Assembly (NCBI RefSeq): GCF_014705615.1
Contig: NZ_JACXJA010000002.1
Span: 1-64,000 of the forward strand
Origin: Paenibacillus oceani
Lineage (GTDB): Bacteria; Bacillota; Bacilli; Paenibacillales; NBRC-103111
Length of the DNA: 64,000 bases
Direction of reading: 5' to 3'
Part shown: piece after piece, positions 17,710 to 25,305 of the stretch
Position numbering within the stretch: the stretch's first letter is position 1
How the letters are laid out: each line of letters starts with the position of its first letter
Notes under the pieces: generated by a model
Seen by the model: the letters and a program-made list of their open reading frames with translations, nothing else
Databases searched by the model: none
What the model was told of the DNA's origin: nothing
Position numbers and translations under genes: made by a program

Positions 17710-17740
17710 AAAAAAAAAGTCCCCGCGAATCACGGCGACT
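17710..17740 (-). terminator. Terminator of the ABC/two-component operon
   Basis: On the minus strand AGTCgCCG...CGGgGACT is followed by TTTTTTTTT, 11 nt beyond the response-regulator stop. Classical intrinsic terminator. Confidence 0.85.
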
Positions 17741-17750
17741 ACTTGCGCAT

Positions 17751-18467
17751 TTACACCTTGAAGCGATATCCCGCGCCCCATACGGTCTCGATAAACTGAT
17801 GCTGCGACGGGTCCTTCTGGATCTTGTCCCGGATCTTCCCTACATGGACCGTGACCGTGGCGGTATCGCCATAATTGTCGATTCCCCAGACCCGATCCAG
17901 CAGCGCCTCCTTGGAATAGACCCGATCCGGGTTTTCCGCGAGGAACAGCAGCAGGTCGAACTCCTTAGCCGTCATCGTAACCTCCGCCCCGCGGATCGTC
18001 ACTCGTCTTGCATCGACCTGAATCGCAAGATCGCGAATGTTCAGCTCGCGAGACTTCCGGCCATGCGAAGAACCGGTGCCTGCCGCGACACCGGTCAATC
18101 GATCATACCGGTCGAGATGCGCCTTCACCCTCGCCACGAGCTCCGTCGGGCTGAACGGCTTCGTCACGTAATCGTCCGCCCCTAGGCCAAGGCCTCGGAT
18201 CTTGTCGATATCCTCCTTGCGGGCGGATACCATGAGCACCGGAATGTATTTCGTCTCCCGAATCCGCCGCAATAGATCAAAGCCGTCCATGCCCGGCAGC
18301 ATGACGTCAAGAATGATCAGATCGTATTCCCGCTCCAGCGCTTCCTCCAGCGCTTGCCGGCCATCAGCCCGAAGGGTGACCTCGTAGCCATTCACCTCGA
18401 GAAAATCCCGCTCCAGCTCGGCGATCGCTTGATCATCCTCCACGATTAACACTTTGCGCTTCGACAT
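17751..18467 (-). CDS. OmpR/PhoB-family response regulator
   Basis: A 238-residue regulator. The receiver domain (about 1-118) has the acidic pocket E-D-D near residue 10, phospho-acceptor Asp in L-I-I-L-D-V-M-L-P-G-M-D-G and conserved Lys in V-T-K-P-F. The C-terminal winged helix (about 140-236) has the D-L-L-L-F-L-A-E-N-P-D-R-V-Y-S and V-W-G signature. The start lies 1 nt after the stop of the sensor kinase, so the two are translated together as a cognate pair. It is the last gene of a five-gene operon, and its target may be the inverted repeat at 22412-22447. Confidence 0.92.
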   Translation of the reverse strand: MSKRKVLIVEDDQAIAELERDFLEVNGYEVTLRADGRQALEEALEREYDLIILDVMLPGMDGFDLLRRIRETKYIPVLMVSARKEDIDKIRGLGLGADDYVTKPFSPTELVARVKAHLDRYDRLTGVAAGTGSSHGRKSRELNIRDLAIQVDARRVTIRGAEVTMTAKEFDLLLFLAENPDRVYSKEALLDRVWGIDNYGDTATVTVHVGKIRDKIQKDPSQHQFIETVWGAGYRFKV

Positions 18468-18468
18468 C

Positions 18469-19950
18469 TCACGCTCTCCCCGCTTCCTTGCTATCCCGTT
18501 TCATCGGAATGCTAATCATCACCGTCATGGACTGTCCCGGCTCGCTTCTCGCATGGATCGTTCCGCCATGATTCGCGATAATCTGCTTCACGATGGCAAG
18601 GCCTAACCCGGAACCGGCCACGTTCTGATTGCGGAACGCATCCCCCCGATAGAATCGGTCAAAAATTCGATCCAGTTCGTCCGGTCCCATCCCCGGTCCG
18701 TTATCCGTAACCTCCACAACCCATTCCTCCGACTGCCGCCCGATGTGCACGTGGATATGGGGCTCCTGCTTATCCATGAATTTCACCGAATTGCCAACGA
18801 GGTTCAGCATGACGCGCTTCATCTTCTGGACATCCATCGTCACGACATCCTCTTGCCCCGCCTCATATTCGCTCGTCAGCCGCACGCCCGCGCGCTCGCA
18901 CTCCATATGCAGCTCGCTCATCGTCTGCCTATAGAACGACTCGAGTGGCACCGTCTCCAAGTAGAAACGTTCCTGCTCGAGATCCAGCTTCGACAATAGG
19001 AACAGATCGTCGATCATCCGGTCCATATCGAGCGTCTTCGCATAGATCACGTCGATATACTTCTTCAGCTTCTCCGGATCGTCCGCTACGCCTACCCGAA
19101 TCCCTTCTACGTAACCCTTGATCGAAGTTAGCGGCGTCCTGAGATCATGCGAAATATTCGAGATCAGCTCCTTGCGGTTCTCCTCGAGCGCCAGCTGAAC
19201 GTCGATCGATCGCTGCAGCTCGCCGCGCATCTTCTCGTACGAGCGGATGACGCCTCCCACTTCGTTGCGCACCTTGGATTCCAGACGGAAGTTCAAGTCC
19301 CCTTCGGCAATGCGCCGGGAGCCCTGTTCGAGCTGTCGCAGCGGCCTAACGATATCCCTCGTCGTGATCCAGAGCAGCGGAACGAGAATGATGCCGACAA
19401 GAATCGCGATGCCAAGCAGCACGAACAACCCGAATCGGTTTGTCTTGGACTCCGCCATCGTCATGTCGGCCACCAGGTAATACGTCAATGGATCGTTGAT
19501 TCCGGGAAAATCGTAGGCGATCGACAGCAAGTCGCGTTCCTCCCACGCGCTCATGACGAACATGCCGTCTTTTTTCGGTCCAGCCGCGGCCACATCCTGC
19601 CGTAGTTGTCTCAAGAACGCTTCTCCTTCGCTGAGCTCGCCGTAGCTTTCCCAGCGCTCGCCTTGCCGGACGACAAGGAAGCCCTCGAACGGCTTCAACC
19701 GTTCCCCGATAGAGGCCGCGAACTCGGGGGACTTCAGCTCCTCCGGCGCGTACCGCTCCGCATAGCGCAGGTCCACGAACAGGTCGATGCCCCGGGAGAA
19801 GGCTTCATGCGGGGATTGATCCTTCACGATACCACTTACGAGATACGATAAAATCGCCGTGACGATACCGATGCCGGTCATCGCAACGATAATCGCCGTC
19901 AGAATCGTACCCAATAAATACGTTAAAATAAGCTTCAATCGTATTGACAT
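18469..19950 (-). CDS. Membrane sensor histidine kinase
   Basis: A 493-residue HisKA-type sensor. It has a TM helix (about 8-40), an extracytoplasmic sensor region (about 41-175), a second TM helix (about 177-200), HAMP (about 200-250) and the H-box S-N-I-S-H-D-L-R-T-P-L-T near 265. The HATPase domain carries N-L-V-G-N-S-V, D-N-G-P-G-M-G and G-S-G-L-G-L-A-I. It starts 3 nt after the ABC permease stop. With the ABC transporter and secreted protein upstream it resembles envelope-stress or peptide-sensing modules; the signal is not deducible. Confidence 0.92.
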   Translation of the reverse strand: MSIRLKLILTYLLGTILTAIIVAMTGIGIVTAILSYLVSGIVKDQSPHEAFSRGIDLFVDLRYAERYAPEELKSPEFAASIGERLKPFEGFLVVRQGERWESYGELSEGEAFLRQLRQDVAAAGPKKDGMFVMSAWEERDLLSIAYDFPGINDPLTYYLVADMTMAESKTNRFGLFVLLGIAILVGIILVPLLWITTRDIVRPLRQLEQGSRRIAEGDLNFRLESKVRNEVGGVIRSYEKMRGELQRSIDVQLALEENRKELISNISHDLRTPLTSIKGYVEGIRVGVADDPEKLKKYIDVIYAKTLDMDRMIDDLFLLSKLDLEQERFYLETVPLESFYRQTMSELHMECERAGVRLTSEYEAGQEDVVTMDVQKMKRVMLNLVGNSVKFMDKQEPHIHVHIGRQSEEWVVEVTDNGPGMGPDELDRIFDRFYRGDAFRNQNVAGSGLGLAIVKQIIANHGGTIHARSEPGQSMTVMISIPMKRDSKEAGRA

Positions 19951-19953
19951 ACA

Positions 19954-20676
19954 TCAGAACTCTTTTCTTTGGAAGGCTAGCAAGCCCAATATAGTGCCAA
20001 TGATATAGTAGGTAGCCATAAATAGCAACGTGGAAACCGTCATGCCGGCATCCCCTCCGTACAGGAGCGGCTGCAGCCAATCCGCATAGTTCGTGACGAG
20101 GAACCGATTCAGCCCCGGCTCGAGAAATCCGACCACGCTCATCGCCATCCACAGCACGACGCTCACCGCCATCCCGACAGCGCTGCTCCCTACCCATAGG
20201 GACACGCTGTTCGCTAGTACAAGCAACAAACCGCTGAATAGGATCGCGCCGCCAAGCTCCGCTAAACCTGCACCAAGCGTTGACGCCGCAGGCACGTCGT
20301 GAAGAATGAAGCCTCCAATGAAGGTCGGCACCAACATACACAGAACGATTAAAGCGCCGGCCGCCCACCCCGCGAACAATTTCCCCATGAAGAGAAACTC
20401 CCGGCTAATCGGCAGCTTAAGCGCATGCTTGATTGCCCCCTTGAATTCGCCGATCATTAGGTCGCTGCCGAGCGCCACCATGAGGAAAGGAAGCACGACC
20501 GCGGGCAGCAGTTCAATTGCCGCCAGCGGCAGGTTGTCTTCGAGTCCAAGACGGCCGCCGACAAAGACGAAGAGAACGCCAATGATGAAGGAGAGCAGCA
20601 GCAGAACCTTCAGCTTGCCTCCGCGGAACAGCTTGCGAAGCTCCTCCGCGGCGAGGTTATTCATCTGCGCGATCAT
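19954..20676 (-). CDS. ABC-2 type transporter permease
   Basis: A 240-residue membrane protein with about six hydrophobic helices and a short N-terminal cytoplasmic stretch (M-N-N-L-A-A-E-E-L-R-K-L-F), typical of ABC-2 permeases such as those pairing with CcmA-like ATPases. The start at 20674-20676 overlaps the ATPase stop by ATGA, giving translational coupling; the longer open frame is antisense coincidence without a ribosome site. Forms a heteromeric exporter with the preceding ATPase. Confidence 0.85.
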   Translation of the reverse strand: MIAQMNNLAAEELRKLFRGGKLKVLLLLSFIIGVLFVFVGGRLGLEDNLPLAAIELLPAVVLPFLMVALGSDLMIGEFKGAIKHALKLPISREFLFMGKLFAGWAAGALIVLCMLVPTFIGGFILHDVPAASTLGAGLAELGGAILFSGLLLVLANSVSLWVGSSAVGMAVSVVLWMAMSVVGFLEPGLNRFLVTNYADWLQPLLYGGDAGMTVSTLLFMATYYIIGTILGLLAFQRKEF

Positions 20677-21398
20677 ACGGCCGCCCCTCTCCTTTCCTGT
20701 GCGAGATGATGCAAATAATAGTCCTCCACACCTGCATAGGACTCCCGGATCCCCGCGATGCCCGACGTATGGACATGCCGCCCCTCGTAAACGAGGCAAG
20801 CATGCGTGATCCAATCCTCCATGTCGTGCACCTGATGCGACGACACGATGACGCTCATCCCCGTTTCGGCCACGAGGCCGCGCAACATCATCGAGATCTC
20901 CCGCCTGCCCTCGATGTCCATGCCCGAGAATGGCTCATCAAGCATCAGCAGCTTAGGCCGGTGGAGCAGCACGCTGGCCAGCTCGAGCCGCTGCTTCATG
21001 CCGGTGGAGTACTTCTTGATCTTCATGTCTTGGTGCTTCGTCATGCCCACGAGTTCCAGCGTCTGCCGGATGCGCGCTTCGTCGACACCGGGATATAGCT
21101 TATGGTAGCACCTCAAATAGTCATATCCCGTGAGATAGAGGTACGGGGACGGCTCTCCGATCATCAGGCCCATGTACGGCCTCGTCATCTCGGGCCGGTC
21201 GGCGACGGAGACTCCGTTCCAGCATGCTTCCCCGCGGTCCGCCCCGATCCAGCCGGCCATCGCCTGCAGCGCTGTCGTCTTCCCGGCTCCGTTCGGCCCC
21301 AGCAAGGCGACAACCTCACCGGCTTGCACGGTGAGGTTCAGTCCTTGAATGCCGCGTCCGCCGGGGTAGACCTTCGTCAGATCGTTTACTTCGAACAT
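20673..21398 (-). CDS. ABC transporter ATP-binding protein (CcmA-like)
   Basis: A 241-residue ATPase with Walker A G-P-N-G-A-G-K-T-T (about 34-42), Q-loop region G-L-M-I-G-E-P-S, signature Y-S-T-G-M-K-Q-R, Walker B L-L-M-L-D-E-P-F-S-G-M-D and H-loop S-S-H-Q. The signature S-T-G-M-K-Q is the form common in ABC-2 exporter ATPases. It begins 26 nt after the secreted-protein gene and overlaps the permease by 4 nt. Confidence 0.9.
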   Translation of the reverse strand: MFEVNDLTKVYPGGRGIQGLNLTVQAGEVVALLGPNGAGKTTALQAMAGWIGADRGEACWNGVSVADRPEMTRPYMGLMIGEPSPYLYLTGYDYLRCYHKLYPGVDEARIRQTLELVGMTKHQDMKIKKYSTGMKQRLELASVLLHRPKLLMLDEPFSGMDIEGRREISMMLRGLVAETGMSVIVSSHQVHDMEDWITHACLVYEGRHVHTSGIAGIRESYAGVEDYYLHHLAQERRGAAV

Positions 21399-21424
21399 AG
21401 CAGGTCCTCCCAGGGTCCATTGTG

Positions 21425-22396
21425 TTAGCTGCGGTCATCAAAGGTTGCCACGTCGATCCTTTCCACGGACTTGCCGGCAGGGTCATACGCATCCGGCGTC
21501 GTGGCATTGATGCCGCTTATGTTGCCTGCGCCTTCCAGCTCCACGCGGTGGGTGACGCCCGCCTTATCTTTGCCGCTCACTTCAAGCTCGCCCTGCACGC
21601 CTTGCACCTTGTTATTCGCATCGACCGTCATTTGCAGCCGTACATGCTCAATGGCAACGTCATCTGTCAGCTCCGGCAATTGCGCTTTCAGGTCGATCCC
21701 TTCAAGTCCTTGGAAGAAAGGAAGCTGTCCCAGCTGCCCCCACTCCGCATGCGCTTCCGGCGCATGCGCGCGCCCTATTTTGTCCTGAGCTGAAGCCGCG
21801 TCCATCAGTAAACGCAGCGGAAGCGGAATGTCCTCCTTGCTGATGTCGACCGTAATCGTCTTCGAGCCGTCCGCCTGGTTCGCCACGCTGAAGTTATCCT
21901 TCAGGTCGCCCACCAGGAAATCGAGGAGCGCTTCTTCCACCTTGTTCATCGGGCGATCCTGAAACTCCTCCTTATCCGACCAATCGCGGTGTTCGCCGGC
22001 ATGTTTATCGTCCAAGTTGATTACCTGATAATGCAAATCATGCGTTCGGTCTACGAGATGGACCCCATCGTCGCCACTGCTATACAGGCTGGCTTGTCGT
22101 TCGACGCCCATGAGCGTAAAATCGAGGTCGCCACTAACGTTGTGCTCTCCGCCCGCTTTCCCCATCTTCCCCGTGCCGTCCGCCTTCAACACCGTCTCGC
22201 CGTCAACCGTCAAGCTGAAGTTTCCGTTGACCGTCGCGCTCCCCATGTCGGCCCCCGACGCATGGTTCGCTTTCAGCACCGCCTTGAACGCATCGTAGCC
22301 TGTCGTATTCGGACTATACGCGAACGCCGTCGCCGTGAATAACGTCATGGCACCAACCACCGCGCCGATCATGATAAATTTGTTTTTCTTTTTCAT
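21425..22396 (-). CDS. Secreted protein of unknown function heading an ABC/TCS operon
   Basis: A 323-residue protein with a clear Sec signal peptide (about 1-26, K-K-K-N-K-F then a hydrophobic core ending A-F-A). No lipobox Cys is present, so it is probably released or wall-associated. The mature part is acidic and beta-rich, with repeated G-N-F-S-L-T-V-D and S-G-D-L-D-F-T patterns reminiscent of LolA/LppX-like folds, but no family can be named with certainty. The start has AAAGGAGCGAGGG upstream. It is first in an operon with the ABC exporter and two-component system and may be its signal modulator or substrate-binding partner (inference). Confidence 0.75.
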   Translation of the reverse strand: MKKKNKFIMIGAVVGAMTLFTATAFAYSPNTTGYDAFKAVLKANHASGADMGSATVNGNFSLTVDGETVLKADGTGKMGKAGGEHNVSGDLDFTLMGVERQASLYSSGDDGVHLVDRTHDLHYQVINLDDKHAGEHRDWSDKEEFQDRPMNKVEEALLDFLVGDLKDNFSVANQADGSKTITVDISKEDIPLPLRLLMDAASAQDKIGRAHAPEAHAEWGQLGQLPFFQGLEGIDLKAQLPELTDDVAIEHVRLQMTVDANNKVQGVQGELEVSGKDKAGVTHRVELEGAGNISGINATTPDAYDPAGKSVERIDVATFDDRS

Positions 22397-22411
22397 TTTC
22401 CCTCGCTCCTT

Positions 22412-22447
22412 TAAGGTTGTATGGTCTCTCTCTTGCCTACAACCTTA
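22412..22447. promoter_or_regulatory. 10-bp inverted repeat in the leader of the secreted-protein operon
   Basis: TAAGGTTGTA (22412-22421) and TACAACCTTA (22438-22447) form a perfect inverted repeat with a 16-bp spacer, just upstream of the ribosome site of the 21425-22396 gene. It could be a response-regulator operator or a 5'-UTR hairpin. Confidence 0.5.
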
Positions 22448-22660
22448 GTTTAGAGGAGGAGTCTAAAGTCCCTCGAAAGCAATTCGAAAAGTTTTCTAAA
22501 ATCGGTACACTGTATTTATAGGATTCAAGACTGCTGTTCAGCACTTCATAATAAACTTCACTATTATCATTCCGCGTCAGATATTCAGGATGGTACTCCA
22601 CGATATACCCCAGGCCAATCACTACAAACTTAAACAAATGTCTGCCTTTCGAAATGCTTC

Positions 22661-22831
22661 GTTCCAACTGTTCACGGATTCCATCAGTTGCTCACCGCCG
22701 CGCCGTTCGAACAGCGAAAAACGTTGCTGCACCTATTCATCAAGCGAATTACGATGAACGAAAGCAAGAAGATCGAGACGATTGAACTGAGCTTTGATGA
22801 AAACGTGGATTCCTACTTCTCCGATTCTCCT
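22661..22831 (+). pseudogene. C-terminal remnant of a large serine recombinase
   Basis: The forward frame reads F-E-Q-R-K-T-L-L-H-L-F-I-K-R-I-T-M-N, then K-K-I-E-T-I-E-L-S-F-D-E. This is the closing motif of large serine recombinases (L-L-H-L-L-I-x-x-I ... I-x-x-I-x-L-x-F). The catalytic domain and most of the recombinase domain are absent. It sits between att-like sites A and B, where an SCC-like element would carry its ccr-type recombinase. Which subfamily it came from cannot be decided from about 50 residues. Confidence 0.6.
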
Positions 22832-23134
22832 GTCGCAGCAGCGGCGGGGGATTCTCTCCAGCGAAAACAAGCGAGGAAACGAGAGAAGATCGACTTCGCC
22901 GGTGGGGTCGAGCGTGGGGAGCGTAATCTATCATTGGAGAACATCGGCAAAATCGTGGTTGCTTTAGATGTTGAACCGAAACTGCTGTTTGAGTTTGATG
23001 AACCTTTTATGTCACCTGTATCCGATGAAAAGGAAGCCGTCTTACAGGAAGTTCTGGCTATTTTGAAAGGCAAGGACGTTGCCCACATTCGCATGAGCAA
23101 AAATATACTTGCTGAAATATTTAATATGTTGTAA
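22832..23134 (+). pseudogene. XRE-family regulator, N-terminally truncated
   Basis: In the same open frame as the recombinase remnant, the sequence continues G-V-E-R-G-E-R-N-L-S-L-E-N-I-G-K-I-V-V-A-L-D-V-E-P. This is the second half of an XRE helix-turn-helix domain (normally preceded by 'I-S'), followed by an acidic ~60-residue tail ending I-L-A-E-I-F-N-M-L. The first HTH helices are replaced by unrelated sequence. A chimaeric 148-codon product is possible but probably not functional. Confidence 0.55.
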
Positions 23135-23135
23135 T

Positions 23136-23180
23136 AAAAATGAAAGGCAAGCTCATTACTGAGTTTGTCTTTCATTTTTA
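23136..23180. terminator. Bidirectional hairpin terminator after the XRE remnant
   Basis: AAAAATGAAAG...CTTTCATTTTT with inner CTC/GAG pairing, starting just after the stop at 23134; A/T runs flank both sides. The following 230 bases up to the next gene are AT-rich, with no other gene seen. Confidence 0.75.
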
Positions 23181-23409
23181 TTGCACACGTTTTTCTTAAA
23201 ATTCTACATTTACGAATGCATGTTCCCGTTTTATAATACTAAATAAGGGATTTGAAATTAACGTTTGTTTTTCCTAACTTAGTGAATAATAAACATTAAT
23301 TATATAGCCTTAAATAAAAATGATTTGTCACCCCAAAAGGATATTGACTTTTGCTTGTAGAACTATTATTATTTGTTGCCTGTATCCTTAGGAAAGGAGC
23401 TGATTGATT

Positions 23410-24150
23410 TTGGCAATCAGATTAAGTGATGTTACTGATCTCTATGAATCAAAAGAGAGTACACTCATTGACTCTTTTGAAAGTTATTTGATGCAGAGTT
23501 CTTCAAAAAAACATTCTGCATTAATTCGTGAGTTGGATTGCTGGCAGGGTAGGGCGGATGTAGTCGCTGCCTATGTCAATGAAGACTGGTCTCTGCCACA
23601 AGGAGCAGAGCATATTATTAGCCGCTTAGGCCCCGCGCAATTACTATCTGTTATGTTCCCTAAAAAGAAACAAAAATTTAAAGATATTATTTCACTATCT
23701 GGCTTATCTGAGTCTACCGTTCGTCGTCATTTAAAAGAACTACTTGAAGCAGATTTAATTCAAAAATTTGAACCTGATTCGTACACTCTTCATCCTAAAG
23801 TAATTTTACCCAATGTTACCTTTCATGCGTATGAGGGCAAACTTCATAATTGGAAACGTGCGTTGTATCAGGCTATAAATTATTTGGGCTTTGCACAATA
23901 TTCCTCTATTGTGATGCCCGAACGATATATTAAAGCAGCCCTTGAAAACATAGATCATTTTAAAATTAATGGCATTGGAATTATATCCGTTTCGAACCAG
24001 AAATACAAAGTACATTTAAAACCAAGAAAAAACCGACCAAGGAAAAAATCATTTCACTTAGTCGGTATTGGCAAAACTCTTTTTTATGTAAATCAATCAA
24101 ACATTTGCAATGCCTCTGAAGAGACGAATAGCCGATTGCCAGGTATTTAA
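23410..24150 (+). CDS. Winged-helix protein with nuclease-like E-x-K motif; unknown function
   Basis: About 246 residues from a TTG at 23410 with AAAGGAGCTGAT upstream; TTG 23404 is an alternative that sits very close to the ribosome site. Residues about 70-125 resemble a winged helix-turn-helix (F-K-D-I-I-S-L-S-G-L-S-E-S-T-V-R-R-H-L-K-E-L-L-E in two blocks). The following domain has E142-G-K144, then W-K-R-A-L-Y-Q-A-I-N-Y-L and S-S-I-V-M-P, then G-I-G-I-I-S-V. This arrangement is reminiscent of PD-(D/E)xK-type nuclease folds (inference). The C-terminus is basic (K-P-R-K-N-R-P-R-K-K). AT-rich, like its neighbours. It converges on the 402-aa gene with a 54-nt 3' overlap. Confidence 0.7.
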   Translation: MAIRLSDVTDLYESKESTLIDSFESYLMQSSSKKHSALIRELDCWQGRADVVAAYVNEDWSLPQGAEHIISRLGPAQLLSVMFPKKKQKFKDIISLSGLSESTVRRHLKELLEADLIQKFEPDSYTLHPKVILPNVTFHAYEGKLHNWKRALYQAINYLGFAQYSSIVMPERYIKAALENIDHFKINGIGIISVSNQKYKVHLKPRKNRPRKKSFHLVGIGKTLFYVNQSNICNASEETNSRLPGI

Positions 24151-25305
24151 ATGCACTCGAGAGGAAGCCCTCTCCAGTTGAACAGCGTACCTCTCCATGA
24201 GCGTGTAGAGAGACATAGCATTTGTAATAGCGTTTTCCAAATGATCTAAACGGGTCGAGATATCTTTCGAACCTTTAAAAATATCAATAGATGCTTTTTT
24301 TATAGCAGACCAGTGTTGCTGATGTGACATCGCTCTGCTCCATGCGTCCGATGGGTTGGAGCCCGCAAGAATAATTTTATCTTCGACAGTATTAGAAAGA
24401 ACACTTTGGAAAATGCCTGAAGGAGTGTTTGAAGCAATCGAATCCAGTTCCGAAACTAATATTGAGTTAAGTAATGGAATCGAGTTATATCGCTCCCTCG
24501 GTAATCTTCCACCCGTTGATGGTAGTATTCTCTGCTGAACTGTAAACTTCCTCGAACTATTATGCCACCCGGTTCCAATACCATATGCCCCCACACCCAA
24601 GTACAGTAACCCAATAATATCAGCGTAACCTACTACTACTTTAAATTCATTAATCTCAGATAATGAGTAGATAAAGTACAATAAATTAGCAAGTGCAAGA
24701 TCAGAATCAAAGTTCTGATTATAGTCTTTATTATTCCTAGCAACTGTAATATAAAATCCTTCTAAATCTAAGACAGATATTTCATTTAAAAACTCATTTA
24801 ATCGGTCCGTTTCGTTAAGTGCAGATTCGGAAAATACTAATGAAGTTAATAGCGGCTTAGCATGCCCATTGGTTTTCATTACGTTATTAGACTCTTCAGC
24901 TAAGCTCATGCATATCTGTGTTTGCCTATCACTAAAACTATTTATTAGTAAAGTAGGTGACAGAATATAATCTGCCCCCATAGACAATTGGAAATTAATT
25001 GCATCCTCTGCATACTTCTGAATATCTCTAATAGAGCGAAATGCTGACATTGTAAGATGTCCTGGATAGTATGAATAGTTAGTTAAGTTTTTGGTTGTAC
25101 CATCCATATATAACGTATAATAAAATTGTGGATCTAATAAGGTTTCTGCTGTTGGATAATTGTCTATTAAATCCTTTCTAAATAACCTTAGATTATCTTC
25201 TGTATCGTCTCGTGGGCTTAAAATCACACCATCTACCGCTCCGTTATCCAGCGCCTGATGGATTTTATTACCTTTCCCGTACCCCTGTTGTACAAACAGC
25301 TTCAC
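24097..25305 (-). CDS. Unrecognised 402-aa protein coupled to a Ser/Thr kinase; possible TIM-barrel fold
   Basis: No family is recognised. Alternating hydrophobic strands and helices suggest an alpha/beta barrel: V-D-G-V-I-L-S-P-R-D (24-33), G-A-D-Y-I-L-S-P-T-L-L (110-120), L-E-G-F-Y-I-T-V-A-R-N (181-191), V-V-V-G-Y-A-D (223-229) and a glycine-rich L-G-V-G-A-Y-G-I-G-T-G-W (236-247) like a phosphate-binding end strand. No signal peptide or membrane helix. The last ~100 residues look helical. The GTG start overlaps the kinase stop (GTGA), so the two are translated together and probably act together. AT-rich compared with core genes, consistent with transfer. A base- or nucleotide-processing barrel is one speculative reading. 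Confidence 0.75.
   Translation of the reverse strand: MKLFVQQGYGKGNKIHQALDNGAVDGVILSPRDDTEDNLRLFRKDLIDNYPTAETLLDPQFYYTLYMDGTTKNLTNYSYYPGHLTMSAFRSIRDIQKYAEDAINFQLSMGADYILSPTLLINSFSDRQTQICMSLAEESNNVMKTNGHAKPLLTSLVFSESALNETDRLNEFLNEISVLDLEGFYITVARNNKDYNQNFDSDLALANLLYFIYSLSEINEFKVVVGYADIIGLLYLGVGAYGIGTGWHNSSRKFTVQQRILPSTGGRLPRERYNSIPLLNSILVSELDSIASNTPSGIFQSVLSNTVEDKIILAGSNPSDAWSRAMSHQQHWSAIKKASIDIFKGSKDISTRLDHLENAITNAMSLYTLMERYAVQLERASSRVHLNTWQSAIRLFRGIANV

Noticed and set aside
22437-22667. A 76-codon minus-strand frame
   Set aside because: No ribosome site or recognised family. It overlaps the leader palindrome and the edge of the recombinase relic, and probably is not a gene.
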